Assembly: GCF_030316845.1 (NCBI RefSeq) | Contig: NZ_JASZYS010000022.1 | Coordinates: 1 to 64,000, forward strand | Origin: Variovorax davisae | Lineage (GTDB): Bacteria > Pseudomonadota > Gammaproteobacteria > Burkholderiales > Burkholderiaceae_C | Length of the DNA: 64,000 bases | Direction: 5' to 3' | Shown: positions 34,988 through 43,909 of the stretch, in pieces | How positions within the stretch are numbered: the first letter of the stretch is position 1 | Layout of the letters: each line of letters opens with the position of its first letter | Notes under the pieces: model-generated | What the model was told of the DNA's origin: nothing | The model's input: only the letters and a program-made list of their open reading frames with translations | Database searches by the model: none | Position numbers and translations under genes: made by a program

Positions 34988-35652
34988 ATGAAACTTCGTG
35001 ATTTGCCGATGACAATACGACGTGATCGGGTGCGCTGGGCGTCGCTCGCGGTGGCATGCATCGCCGTCGCGGATCCTTGGCGCATGGCTGCTGCAGCGCT
35101 CGATTCCGCGCCACATCGTGCTCGCGTCCGGCCTGCAAGACGGCATGTACCACCAGTACGCGCGGCGCTACAAAGAGATTCTGGCGCGCGAGCGCGTGAC
35201 GGTTGAGGAGCGCATGACGGGCGGCGCGGAAGAGAACGCGCGCTTGACTTGGAACTGTTGAGCCTGGCACGCGCGGAAGCCTATCAGCGCAAGTTTTCAT
35301 ACATCACAAAGTTGACTTTGCCACCCGGGACGATCGATCTTGAACAACACATTCCCGTGACTGACGTCAAGTTGATCGGAACCAGGGCGATGTTGGTTTC
35401 GCGCGAAGGGTTGTCGCCGCCAATCGTCAACCTGCTCCTCGAAGCACCGGTGCGTTGCCGATCCGGCAATGGCTGGAAGACTTGGGCCGGATCGAGCAGG
35501 CCGCCGCGCGAGGCCGCACCCCTGTGAGCTACGCCAGCGAAGCCTTTACGCTACGCGAGCACATTGGTCTGGTTCGCCAGCAAGTGGCCGCAAAGGCGCA
35601 AGGCGCGAGCGCCGGTGCGGGTGGAGGCAACGAGATGTCGGGGCCGCACTGA
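34988..35652 (+). pseudogene. Decayed TAXI-family TRAP transporter solute-binding protein
   Basis: Three pieces of a TAXI receptor lie in order but in different frames and with large internal losses. An N-terminal anchor (MKLRDLPMTIRRDRVRWASL, from 34988) is followed in another frame by HIVLASGLQDGMYHQYARRY and KEILARERVTVEERMTGGAE (35115-35230), the family's IVLATGxxGxxYxxxAxRYxEILAxxGVxxE entry. Then LLSLARAEAYQRKFSYITKL and TLPPGTIDLEQHIPVTDVKL, with LVSREGLSPPIVNLLLEA (35250-35450), match the central TAXI block. Finally IRQWLEDLGRIEQAAARG and YASEAFTLREHIGLVRQQVA match the cytoplasmic tail, ending at 35652. The ligand-binding middle and the second membrane helix are deleted, so it cannot function. 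Confidence 0.78.
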
Positions 35653-35670
35653 GTGCAAGAAAGCGAACTC

Positions 35671-37161
35671 CTACTTGGTGCCGCCTTTGACCTTTTCGAC
35701 GGCTTCCTTCGCCGCAACCCGGTTTTCCTGCATCAGCCGATAGCCGACGTAGTACTTGTAGATGTTGTTGACATAGGTGATCGTCTCCTGCCCGATCTTC
35801 TCGGCCACCACATACTCCACGTTCTGGAACCAGACGTTGGGGTCGAGGCCGCGCTTGGCAGCCTCCTTGCGCATCGATGAAATGCGGCCCGCACCGGCAT
35901 TGTACGAGGCGAAGGCGAACAACGCCTTGTCCAGTGGCGTCATGGGTTCCTTCTCGTAGTACTGGTCGATCATCCAGCGCATGTACTTGACGCCTGCGTG
36001 GATATTTGCCTCGGTCTGCGTGATGTCGCCCACCTTCATGTCCTTGCCGGTGGCGGGCATCAGTTGCATGACGCCGATGGCGCCCACCTTGCTCTTTGCG
36101 TTCTGGTTGAGCTGAGACTCCTGGTAGCCCTGAGCGCCCATCAACACCCAATCCACGTTGTACTGGTCGCCGAACTTGCGGAAATAGTCGACCAGCGCCT
36201 GAAACTTCTTGCGCTCTTCTTCCGAAGCCGCATCCTTCACGTACTTGACGTTCTTCAGGTAGCGCGTCAGCAGCTGGTTGCCCATCGAAGTGCCGAGCTT
36301 GTTGCGATTGGCGAAGTCGTCCACCAGCGCCTTGAGTTGCGGACTGTCCTTGCGAATAGCCCAGGCGATCTCGCCGCCGGTGCGAACTGCCACATTGTCG
36401 TGCACGGTGACCTTGGGGAATATCTGCTTCCAGAATTCTGCGATGTACTTGTCAACAACGACGATGGGGACGAGGCCGGCATTGAGCATCTCGAGAAGGT
36501 CCTCGTCTTCCAGCGTTTCCGGGGCTTCCTTGAGATTGACCGGTGCCTTCTTTTCGGCGGCGAACCTCTTGTTGAGCGCCAGGAGGCTTTCGTAGTAGCT
36601 CGACGACTTGCGCACGAAAACGTCCTTGCCGGCGAGATTGTCCAGGTCTGCAATCTTCGGTGAGGCCGGCCCCGTTACCACAACCTCGCTGACGTTGCTC
36701 ATTCCCGCTGAGGAGAAGTCCACCAGCTTCTGGCGCTCCGGCGTGATCGTGAGATTGGCTGCGGCGATGTCGCCCTTGCCCGCGGCAAGTCCAGTGAGCA
36801 GTTGGTCGTGCCCCATCGGGATAAAGACCACCCGCACCTTCAGGTTCTTGTTCTTGAGCTTGCCTTCGGCCGCAAGCCTCTTGTTGAGTTCGTCCTCCAG
36901 CAGCCGAAAGTGGTCGACGACGATGCCGCGGTTCACGCCCTTGTCGACGAAAAAGAAGGTCTTGCTGTTGACGGTCAGCACGCGGATCACGCGCCGCTCG
37001 ATCATTCCGTCGAGGTCGCCGGTCCACGGTTTCGCGTGGGTCAGGTCGATCGTCAGGGTTTTTCCGGGCTCCTTCTTCGAGCCCGGTTCCTGGGCGAACG
37101 CGAGGCCTCCGCACAGCAATAAGGCAAGCGCAAAGCGCAGCAGTCGACGGTCGGTGTTCAT
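35671..37161 (-). CDS. MltF-like membrane-bound lytic murein transglycosylase (SBP_bac_3 + SLT)
   Basis: A 496-residue exported protein. It has a signal peptide (LLRFALALLLCGGLAFA). Residues about 55-300 are an amino-acid-binding-protein-like module (VIRVLTVNSKTFFFVD, GDIAAANLTITPERQKLVDF). Residues about 330-460 are a soluble-lytic-transglycosylase domain with the catalytic Glu in GAQGYQESQLN (E348), AIGVMQLMPATGKDM and FAFASYNAGAGRISSMRKEA. This is the MltF layout. It cuts peptidoglycan glycan strands in the periplasm, giving 1,6-anhydro ends. No clear lipobox is present (LLLCGG is not canonical). The bulky regulatory module may sense muropeptides. It is monocistronic. Confidence 0.92.
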   Translation of the reverse strand: MNTDRRLLRFALALLLCGGLAFAQEPGSKKEPGKTLTIDLTHAKPWTGDLDGMIERRVIRVLTVNSKTFFFVDKGVNRGIVVDHFRLLEDELNKRLAAEGKLKNKNLKVRVVFIPMGHDQLLTGLAAGKGDIAAANLTITPERQKLVDFSSAGMSNVSEVVVTGPASPKIADLDNLAGKDVFVRKSSSYYESLLALNKRFAAEKKAPVNLKEAPETLEDEDLLEMLNAGLVPIVVVDKYIAEFWKQIFPKVTVHDNVAVRTGGEIAWAIRKDSPQLKALVDDFANRNKLGTSMGNQLLTRYLKNVKYVKDAASEEERKKFQALVDYFRKFGDQYNVDWVLMGAQGYQESQLNQNAKSKVGAIGVMQLMPATGKDMKVGDITQTEANIHAGVKYMRWMIDQYYEKEPMTPLDKALFAFASYNAGAGRISSMRKEAAKRGLDPNVWFQNVEYVVAEKIGQETITYVNNIYKYYVGYRLMQENRVAAKEAVEKVKGGTK

Positions 37162-37496
37162 CTTCGAGTTCCTCCGGTTTTGTGCGCTGCGCGTAGGGCG
37201 CCTTAGGTCTGGCCTGTGTCAGCATGCTGCGCCTGTTGGTGGATCGGTGCAACCGCGCTAGCACCACTCGAGCATGCACGGGTTTTCCCCGAGATGTCCC
37301 GGGATGGCAACCCCGTGTCCCGGCAGGTCAATCGTCAAAGTTCCTTCGACGCGGACACTGGCTCTCGTACGAATGCGCCGACTTGACGCCGCAAGCCGTC
37401 CGACGAATGCGGGGCGACGGCGCGCAACTGAAGCGCGTACAGTGCAAAGCGCGATCGGCTACACCCCTCTCACCACGTCCATGCAGGAGGATGTCG
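37162..37496. other. Divergent promoter region between mltF-like gene and small ORF
   Basis: About 335 bp. It holds the promoter of the transglycosylase (minus) and of the small membrane-protein ORF (plus). A GCATGC-containing AT-poor stretch near 37220-37290 gives no gene. I see no structured RNA. Confidence 0.35.
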
Positions 37497-37649
37497 ATGT
37501 CAACTCTCTCTTTGACACGCTCGGCATTTGCCGCAGTGGCTTTCATTGCCAGCGTTGCCGGATTGCTGATCTTCGCCTACCAGCAGGGGATGCTCAGCCG
37601 CCGGGAAGGACCCGTCAGGATTTGGCGCTACTGGGCCGGGCGTCCATAG
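37497..37649 (+). CDS. Small single-span membrane protein, hypothetical
   Basis: A 50-residue open frame with a good ribosome site (CAGGAGG, 6 bases before the ATG). MSTLSLTRSAFAAVAFIASV continues into AGLLIFAYQQGML, one clear membrane helix. A basic tail (SRREGPVRIWRYWAGRP) follows, expected in the cytoplasm or periplasm depending on topology. I do not recognise a family. In another frame the sequence continues open to 37831 as a polar helical stretch (IDKPELAKDQLTLAHDVAVA). The ORF may therefore be the intact start of a longer, frameshifted protein. Confidence 0.45.
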   Translation: MSTLSLTRSAFAAVAFIASVAGLLIFAYQQGMLSRREGPVRIWRYWAGRP

Positions 37650-37814
37650 ACAAACCAGAGCTTGCCAAGGACCAATTGACCCTGGCTCACGACGTGGCGG
37701 TGGCGGCCAGAGACGAAGAAGGATCCCAGCGCACCGCAAAGCTGCTGGGCAGACGACTACTTGCCCCAAGCGAACACCAGCAAATAGGGGCGCTGCATGA
37801 AGAGGAACGCCGCC

Positions 37815-38939
37815 ATGAATACGCTCCGTGAAGCTGATCTCGAACTGGAAGCGCGCATGTCCCGGAAGCTGCTTGACGTCTTCATCAGGGCGGGCCTGAT
37901 CCTGGCCTTGACGCTGCTGTGCTACCAGATCTTTTCGCCATTCCTGTCGCTGATGGTCTGGGCCCTCATCCTGGCGGTCACCCTCTATCCGGCACATCAA
38001 AGACTCGCCACCAAGCTCGGGGGGAAACAGGGGCTTGCGGCCACCTTGCTGGTGCTCGGTGGCATCGTGCTGATCGTTGCCCCCACCGCCGTGCTGTTGG
38101 CCTCCATGGGCGATTCGGTTCATAACTTGGTCGCCAGCGTGCGCGACGACAGCGTGCGGATTCCCGAGCCCCCAGCAAGCGTGGCCGAATGGCCCGTTGT
38201 CGGAAAAAGGGTCCACGCCCTCTGGTCCCAGGCCCATGAGGATTTGCTGAGCGTGGTCCGGCGGATGCAGCCGCAGATCGGAGACCTAGCCCGGAAAGCG
38301 CTCGAGATGGTGGCCGGTATCGTCGGCACGGTGCTGCTGTTCCTGGCGTCCTTCATCATCGCCGGGATCATCATGGCCTTTGGTGAGTCGGGAGCCGCAA
38401 GCACCCGGCGCATCTTCGGCCGCATCGTGGGGCCGCTGCGCGGCGGAGAGTTTGTAAGACTTTCCACCGCGACCATTCGCGCCGTGGCGCTGGGCGTCCT
38501 CGGCGTCGCCTTCGTTCAGGCCATCGTGGTGGGTCTGGTCATGATGGTCGCCGGAGTTCCGTTCGCAGGTGTGCTCGCAATGGTCGTGCTGGTACTGGGT
38601 GTCGCGCAGGCGCCTGCGCTCATCGTCACCTTGCCAGTCATCGCCTATCTCTGGATGAGCGGTGAATACGGCACCGCTTCGGCCGTCCTCTACAGCGTGC
38701 TGCTGTTCGTTGCGGGGATGCTTGACAACGTCTTGAAGCCGCTGCTTCTGGGCCGCGGTGTCGATGCGCCCATGCCCGTAGTCCTGCTGGGCGCACTGGG
38801 CGGCCTGGCAAGCGCCGGCATCGAAGGAATGTTCGTCGGTGCGACCCTATTGGCCCTGGGTTATCAGATCTTCATGTGGTGGGTCGCAACCCATCCGGAC
38901 ACCTTGCCATCGGAGCGCGCCTCGCAGGCTATCGACTAG
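37815..38939 (+). CDS. AI-2E family transporter (PerM/TqsA-like permease)
   Basis: A 374-residue polytopic inner-membrane protein of PF01594. Hydrophobic segments sit near residues 22-75 (LLDVFIRAGLILALTLLCYQ) and 75-105. A long polar loop with an amphipathic helix follows (PVVGKRVHALW), then a cluster of helices from about 165 to the end, including ALIVTLPVIAYLWMSGEYGT and DNVLKPLLLGRGVDAPMPVV, the best-conserved family motif. Members export small molecules, ions or AI-2; the substrate is not inferable. The ATG at 37815 has AAGAGGAAC upstream and is preferred over 37797. It precedes an MFS gene by 241 bp, with a hairpin between. Confidence 0.9.
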   Translation: MNTLREADLELEARMSRKLLDVFIRAGLILALTLLCYQIFSPFLSLMVWALILAVTLYPAHQRLATKLGGKQGLAATLLVLGGIVLIVAPTAVLLASMGDSVHNLVASVRDDSVRIPEPPASVAEWPVVGKRVHALWSQAHEDLLSVVRRMQPQIGDLARKALEMVAGIVGTVLLFLASFIIAGIIMAFGESGAASTRRIFGRIVGPLRGGEFVRLSTATIRAVALGVLGVAFVQAIVVGLVMMVAGVPFAGVLAMVVLVLGVAQAPALIVTLPVIAYLWMSGEYGTASAVLYSVLLFVAGMLDNVLKPLLLGRGVDAPMPVVLLGALGGLASAGIEGMFVGATLLALGYQIFMWWVATHPDTLPSERASQAID

Positions 38940-38961
38940 GTGTCGACTTGCAACGGGTCAT

Positions 38962-38977
38962 TCCCGCCGGGGCGGGA
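38962..38977. terminator. Hairpin after the AI-2E permease
   Basis: TCCCGCC-GG-GGCGGGA is a perfect 7-bp stem with a two-base loop, 23 bases past the stop codon. There is no T tract, so it is a weak terminator or pause candidate. Confidence 0.35.
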
Positions 38978-39180
38978 GGCTGGCGGCGTGTGGCCCAAGG
39001 CCGAAGGCGGTCACGGGCGCAGCCCTGCCAATGATCGACCTTCGTGCAGCACCTCCGTGTCCCGAGAGGGAAATTCGGTGTCCCCATCTGTCAATCGGCG
39101 ATCGAGCTGCGCGCAGACACTGCCTTCACGCGATGTCCCGCCCCATGTCGCGCCCAAAAACTCACCCAAGAGACAACGCC

Positions 39181-40503
39181 ATGAATCCCTCGCTGCCCGC
39201 CCCTGCCGCCAAACCCTTCTCCGCCGCCTTCGCCCGCTTGCCGCGTGCCTACCCATGGGTGGTCTTCGCACTCACCTTCGGCCTGATGCTGTCCGACTAC
39301 CTCTCGCGGCAAGTCATTGGTGCCGTGATCCCGGCACTCAAGGCCGACTGGGGCTTGCTGGACTCGCAACTCGCGATGCTGGTGAGCGTGGTTGCACTGG
39401 TCGTCGGCGTCCTGACGGTGCCGATGTCGCTGGTCGCCGACCGCTGGGGCCGGGTCAGGAGCATCACGCTCATGGCCTTCGTCTGGTGCCTGGCGACCAT
39501 CGCGTGCGGCCTGGCGCAAAACCACGGGCAGCTGCTGTGGGCACGGGCCTTTGTGGGCCTGGGCGAAGCAGCCTACGGCGCTGCAGGGGCCGCGCTGCTC
39601 GCGCACGTGTTTCCGGCCAGGCAGCGTGCCGCCGTACTGGGCGCCTTCTTGTCGGCGAGTCTGTTCGGCTCGGTGCTCGGCGTGGTTCTGGGAGGCGTCG
39701 TCGCAGCCCATTCCGGCTGGCGCATGGCCTTCTTCGTGGTGGGCGCGCCGGGGCTGCTGCTGGCCTTGATCTATCCTTTCGTCGTGCGCGACTACACGAC
39801 CGTCGAGTTGACGCCGGACGTTGCGCGCGGCGGCGAGGCGCCCAAACGTCCCGGCCTGGCGCAAGTAGCGCGCGAGGTGTTTGCCGTGCGTTCAGGCAAT
39901 TTCACCTACCTCGCCAGCGGTTTGCAGATGGCGATGCCGGCCATGCTCATCGCGTGGCTGCCGACCTACTTCACCCGCTACCACGACATGGACGTGAAGA
40001 AGGCCGGGCTGATGGCCGGCGTGGCCGTCCTGGCGGCGGGCATCGGCATGCTTTTCGGCGGTGGCCTGGCCGACCGGCTGAGCCGCAATCATCCGCGGCG
40101 TCGAGCCCTGGTCCCGGCCGCCTATTCGCTCCTGACCGCGCTGATCCTGATCGTTGCGTTCGCGCTGCCGCCCGGTCCTCTCGGGCTGAGCATGATCTTC
40201 CTCGGCGCCTTGTTCGCCGCGGCGCAAGGCGGATGTTCAAGTGCCATCGTTTGCGATGTCACCCACCCTGGCGTGCGCGCAACTGTCGCGGCCACGATGA
40301 CATTGGCCAACAACCTGATCGGCCTCGCGCCAGGCCCGCTGATCGTCGGCGTGCTGTCGGACCTGATCGGGCTGAAGCTTGCACTGACGCTGACACCGGG
40401 CCTCGCCCTGGCAGCGGCGGTCTGCTTCGTCCTCGCCTCGCGCAGCTACGAATTCGATGCGGCTGCACGCAGTCGGGCCGGGGGCGCGCAGCAAGCGGCC
40501 TGA
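39181..40503 (+). CDS. MFS transporter
   Basis: A 440-residue major facilitator with about 12 membrane helices. The loop 2-3 motif appears as MSLVADRWGRVRSITLMAFV (the family G-x-x-x-D-R-x-G-R pattern), near residue 80. The central loop (VELTPDVARGGEAPKRPGLA) separates two six-helix halves, and the second-half repeat is GGGLADRLSRNHPRRRALVP. The sequence resembles anion or aromatic-acid MFS carriers. I start it at the ATG at 39181 (AGAGACAACGCC upstream); the longer upstream frame is unlike protein. It is 14 bp ahead of a YeiH-family gene, then MaoC and PHA synthase, so all four may share a transcript. Confidence 0.9.
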   Translation: MNPSLPAPAAKPFSAAFARLPRAYPWVVFALTFGLMLSDYLSRQVIGAVIPALKADWGLLDSQLAMLVSVVALVVGVLTVPMSLVADRWGRVRSITLMAFVWCLATIACGLAQNHGQLLWARAFVGLGEAAYGAAGAALLAHVFPARQRAAVLGAFLSASLFGSVLGVVLGGVVAAHSGWRMAFFVVGAPGLLLALIYPFVVRDYTTVELTPDVARGGEAPKRPGLAQVAREVFAVRSGNFTYLASGLQMAMPAMLIAWLPTYFTRYHDMDVKKAGLMAGVAVLAAGIGMLFGGGLADRLSRNHPRRRALVPAAYSLLTALILIVAFALPPGPLGLSMIFLGALFAAAQGGCSSAIVCDVTHPGVRATVAATMTLANNLIGLAPGPLIVGVLSDLIGLKLALTLTPGLALAAAVCFVLASRSYEFDAAARSRAGGAQQAA

Positions 40504-40517
40504 CGCGAGTCCTACCC

Positions 40518-41546
40518 ATGAATGTATCCCTGACCCTGGCCGGCTGGCGCAAGCCCGCCCGCACGAACTTCCACGGCATCCTGGTGTCGGTGGTCGTGGC
40601 GGTCGCCGCCATCTCGCTGGCGGAGCACTACCGCATCTCATCGATGCTGTTCGCCTTGCTGCTAGGCATGGCGTTGAACTTCCTGTCGACCGAAGGCCGC
40701 TGTGTGCCGGGCATCCGGTTCTCGGCAAGCACGCTGCTGCGCATCGGCGTGGCGCTCCTGGGCGTGCGCATCACGTTCGGGCAGATCACGGCGCTCGGCG
40801 CCATGCCGGTCGCGATGGCGGTGCTCTCGGTGGCGCTGACGATCTGCTTCGGCGCCGGGTTGGCGCGCCTGATGGGCTACAGGAGCCGGTTCGGCGTGCT
40901 CACGGGCGGCGCCGTAGGCATCTGCGGCGCCTCGGCGGCGATGGCGATCGCTGCGGTCATCCCTGTTCAAGCCGACGACAAGCTCAAGGAGCGCGCCACC
41001 ATCTTTACGGTGATCGGCGTGAGCACGCTTTCGACACTGGCGATGGTGCTCTATCCTATGATCACCAGCCTGCTCGGCCTGGACAGCCAGGAGGCGGGCG
41101 TCTTCCTGGGCGGGACGATCCACGACGTGGCGCAGGTGGTCGGCGCCGGCTACGGAATGTCCAAGGAAACCGGCGATATTGCGACCATCGTCAAGCTGTT
41201 GCGCGTCGCCATGCTGCTGCCGGTGATCCTGGTGATCACCTTGTCCTACCGCAAGCACCACGTCGCCGGGCCGGGCAGCACACCTAAGCCGCCGCTTCTT
41301 CCCTGGTTCGTCATGGCCTTCGCGGTGATCGTCGTCATCAACAGCGTGGGGCTGATTCCCGCGGCCTTGCAACAGGCGTTGCAGACGCTCTCGACCTGGC
41401 TGCTGGTGGTCTCGATGGCGGCGATCGGAATGAAATCGCACCTGAAGGACCTTGCCACCGTGGGCCTGAAGCCGATCGTGCTGATGGTGATCGAGACGGC
41501 GTTCCTGGCGATCATCGTCGCAATGTTCCTTGTCCTGGCCCATTGA
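40518..41546 (+). CDS. YeiH/UPF0324 family putative sulfate exporter
   Basis: A 342-residue integral membrane protein of PF03601. Typical blocks: FHGILVSVVVAVAAISLAEH, ISSMLFALLLGMALNFL, LLRIGVALLGVRITFGQITA, then GGAVGICGASAAMAIAAVIP, LGGTIHDVAQVVGAGYGMS and AAIGMKSHLKDLATVG. About ten helices are expected. Some relatives accompany sulfonate catabolism and are thought to export sulfite or sulfate, but the function is unproven. The long open frame upstream of 40518 runs out-of-frame through the MFS gene and is not coding. MFS stops 14 bp upstream and MaoC starts 35 bp downstream. Confidence 0.92.
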   Translation: MNVSLTLAGWRKPARTNFHGILVSVVVAVAAISLAEHYRISSMLFALLLGMALNFLSTEGRCVPGIRFSASTLLRIGVALLGVRITFGQITALGAMPVAMAVLSVALTICFGAGLARLMGYRSRFGVLTGGAVGICGASAAMAIAAVIPVQADDKLKERATIFTVIGVSTLSTLAMVLYPMITSLLGLDSQEAGVFLGGTIHDVAQVVGAGYGMSKETGDIATIVKLLRVAMLLPVILVITLSYRKHHVAGPGSTPKPPLLPWFVMAFAVIVVINSVGLIPAALQQALQTLSTWLLVVSMAAIGMKSHLKDLATVGLKPIVLMVIETAFLAIIVAMFLVLAH

Positions 41547-41581
41547 GCCATTTCCTGTCTTCTATCGAGCTATCCACCGCC

Positions 41582-42046
41582 ATGTCACACCCCGAGTTCA
41601 CCTTTCAATCCCTCGCCGCCCTCGCCGGGCAGCGCGTCGCCTCCTCATCCTGGATCACGCTCGACCAGACCCGCATCGACCTGTTCGCCGAGTGCACCAA
41701 CGACACGCAATGGATCCATGTCGACAGGGAGCGCGCCAGGACCGACAGCCCCTTCGGCGGCACCATCGCACATGGCTTCCTGACCCTTTCGCTGCTCGCA
41801 CCCACGGCTTTTGACGTGCTGATCTCGCGCATGGACGTCAGGCAGGTTGTGAACTACGGGCTGGACAAGGTCCGCTTCGTCGCGCCCGTGCGCGCGGGCA
41901 AGCGAGTGCGCAACCACGTCAGCATCGTTTCTCTGGAGGACAAGGGCCATGGACGCCACCTGCTGACGACCGAGAACTCGATGGAAATCGAGGGGGAGGC
42001 CAAGCCGGCCCTTGTGGCGCACTCCATGGTATTGCTGATCGCCTGA
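41582..42046 (+). CDS. MaoC-family dehydratase / (R)-specific enoyl-CoA hydratase-like
   Basis: A 154-residue hot-dog-fold protein (PF01575). NDTQWIHVDRERARTDSPFG followed by GTIAHGFLTLSLLAP is the hydratase-2 signature: the Asp/His pair (ND...H and the HGF loop) forms the active site. It hydrates enoyl-CoA to (R)-3-hydroxyacyl-CoA, the monomer for PHA synthases. I use the ATG at 41582 (HPEFTFQSLAALAG) rather than the upstream TTG at 41543. It lies 28 bp ahead of the PHA synthase gene, so a PhaJ-like role feeding the synthase is likely. Nod factor-related NodN proteins are an alternative label. Confidence 0.88.
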   Translation: MSHPEFTFQSLAALAGQRVASSSWITLDQTRIDLFAECTNDTQWIHVDRERARTDSPFGGTIAHGFLTLSLLAPTAFDVLISRMDVRQVVNYGLDKVRFVAPVRAGKRVRNHVSIVSLEDKGHGRHLLTTENSMEIEGEAKPALVAHSMVLLIA

Positions 42047-42074
42047 CCGCAGGACAAGCACAGAGAGACCAGAC

Positions 42075-43892
42075 ATGGCCACACAGACACAGGCACCGAC
42101 CTCCACCCGGGCGCCCGAACCGAAGAAGGCCTCTTCGGGGAAGCCAGCGATCCACCCCAGGCCCGCCGCGCCCCGCGACCGTGCGCCATCCGATTCGATG
42201 GTCGCCATCCACGCACTCATCGACCTGGTGGCACGCGCCAGCGAGAACACGCTGACGCCAAATCCGCTCCTAGGCCTGCAGGCCGGCGATCTCGCTCAGG
42301 CCGCGCAGACGCTGCTTGAACTGGCCGCCGCCTCGCCGGACGCCATCGCTGGCGCCACAGCCCGCTATGCAAAGGCCCTGGCACAGATCGTCCAGGGCCG
42401 CTCCGAACTCGCTCCCGACCCCAAGGACCGCCGCTTCGCCGACCCAGCCTGGAAGGGCAATTTCCTCTACAAGCGACTGATGCAAAACTACCTGCTCGCG
42501 CGCGATGAATTCGACAGACTCGTCGCCGAGTCAACGCTGGGCGAGCGCGAGAAGGGCCAGGCACAATTCCTCACCGCCCTCGTGACCGATGCGTTGGCGC
42601 CGAGCAACTGGTTGCTGGGCAATCCGGCCGCCGTGCGCAAGGCCGTCGACTCCAGCGGCATGAGCCTCGTGGAAGGCGCCCGGAACCTCGTGAGCGACTT
42701 GCGGCACAACAACATGTTGCCCCGTCAGGTGGACAGCACTCCGTTCCAGATCGGCGAAAACATGGCCAGCTCGCCGGGCCAGGTGGTCTACCGCTGCGAG
42801 ACCTTCGAGCTGATCCAGTACACGCCCACCACGCCGAAGGTGTATCGGCGCCCGCTGGTCATGGTTCCGCCGCAGGTGAACAAGTTCTACGCAGTCGACC
42901 TCGCGCCGGAAAAGAGCCTCGTGAAATGGACCGTGGACAGCGGTGTGCAGATGTTCATGGTGAGTTGGCGCAATCCGACGGCCGTCCATCGGGACTGGGG
43001 TGTCGAGCACTACGCCATGGCGCTGGACGAGGCGGTGGACGTAGCGCGTGAGATCACCGGCAGCCTCGACGTGAACATGTGGGGTTCGTGTTCCGGCGGC
43101 ATGACGCTGGCGGCTTATCTGGGTTGGCTCGCAGGCACCGGAAACCGTAAGGTGGCCAGTGTCACCTTGGCGGTGTGCGTGCTCGACGGCGCGCGCGCGA
43201 TGAGCGAGAGCACGATGGGCCTGTTCAACTCGCCCGCGGCGGCGCGCCTGGCGCGCTCGCGCGCAAGCAGAAAGGGCGTGGTGGAGGGCTCCGAAATGGC
43301 CGCCATGTTCGCCTGGCTGCGGCCCAACGACCTGATCTGGAACTACTGGGTCAACAACTACCTGCTCGGCAACAAGCCGCCGGCTTTCGACATCCTCGCC
43401 TGGAACGCAGACACCACGCGGCTGCCAGCAAGATTCCACTCCGACCTGCTCGAGATCATGGAGAAGAACCCGTATGTCAACGCAGGCACGATGACGATCC
43501 GGGGCGTTCCAGTCGACCTGTCGAAGGTGGACATCGGCGCCTACGTGATCGGCGGCACCACCGACCACATCACGCCGTGGAAGAGCTGCTACGCGACGGC
43601 GCGCGTGTTCGGCGACGACACCACCTTCGTGCTTGCCAACGCGGGCCACCTGCAGAGCCTGATCAATCCGCCGGGCGCACCGAAGGCCTTCTTTGCGAGC
43701 GCGCCGAGCCGCCAAGCCGATCCCGACGAATGGGCACGCACCGCGGTGCGCCAGGACGGAAGCTGGTGGCCGCATTGGCGCGCGTGGATGCGGGAACGAT
43801 CGGGTGAAACGATCGCTGCGCCGGACCAGGCCGGCTCGCCCACCCATCGCCCCTTGTGCGCGGCGCCGGGCGAGTACGTGTTGGTGAAGTAG
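42075..43892 (+). CDS. phaC: PHA synthase resembling class II (medium-chain-length) enzymes
   Basis: A 605-residue poly(3-hydroxyalkanoate) synthase. The lipase-like box is WGSCSGGMT with nucleophile C339; with D497 (GGTTDHITPW) and H525 (NAGHLQS) it completes the catalytic triad. Several long blocks match Pseudomonas class II synthases better than class I: ASENTLTPNPLLG, VMVPPQVNKFYAVDLAPEKS, MFMVSWRNPTAVHRDWG and NDLIWNYWVNNYLLGNKPPA. The N-terminal extension (about 40 residues, Ala/Pro/Lys rich) is extra. It polymerises (R)-3-hydroxyacyl-CoA into PHA granules. It sits 28 bp behind a MaoC hydratase. An acyl-CoA synthetase and a PhaZ-type depolymerase lie 3-5 kb downstream. Class assignment is from motif memory. 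Confidence 0.93.
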   Translation: MATQTQAPTSTRAPEPKKASSGKPAIHPRPAAPRDRAPSDSMVAIHALIDLVARASENTLTPNPLLGLQAGDLAQAAQTLLELAAASPDAIAGATARYAKALAQIVQGRSELAPDPKDRRFADPAWKGNFLYKRLMQNYLLARDEFDRLVAESTLGEREKGQAQFLTALVTDALAPSNWLLGNPAAVRKAVDSSGMSLVEGARNLVSDLRHNNMLPRQVDSTPFQIGENMASSPGQVVYRCETFELIQYTPTTPKVYRRPLVMVPPQVNKFYAVDLAPEKSLVKWTVDSGVQMFMVSWRNPTAVHRDWGVEHYAMALDEAVDVAREITGSLDVNMWGSCSGGMTLAAYLGWLAGTGNRKVASVTLAVCVLDGARAMSESTMGLFNSPAAARLARSRASRKGVVEGSEMAAMFAWLRPNDLIWNYWVNNYLLGNKPPAFDILAWNADTTRLPARFHSDLLEIMEKNPYVNAGTMTIRGVPVDLSKVDIGAYVIGGTTDHITPWKSCYATARVFGDDTTFVLANAGHLQSLINPPGAPKAFFASAPSRQADPDEWARTAVRQDGSWWPHWRAWMRERSGETIAAPDQAGSPTHRPLCAAPGEYVLVK

Positions 43893-43909
43893 CGTCGCTC
43901 GCTCGGCCG

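Noticed and set aside
38940..40517. Long in-frame extension upstream of the YeiH-type gene (868-codon frame)
   Set aside because: The extension is the wrong frame of the MFS gene and reads as Arg-rich nonsense; only the part from 40518 looks like protein.
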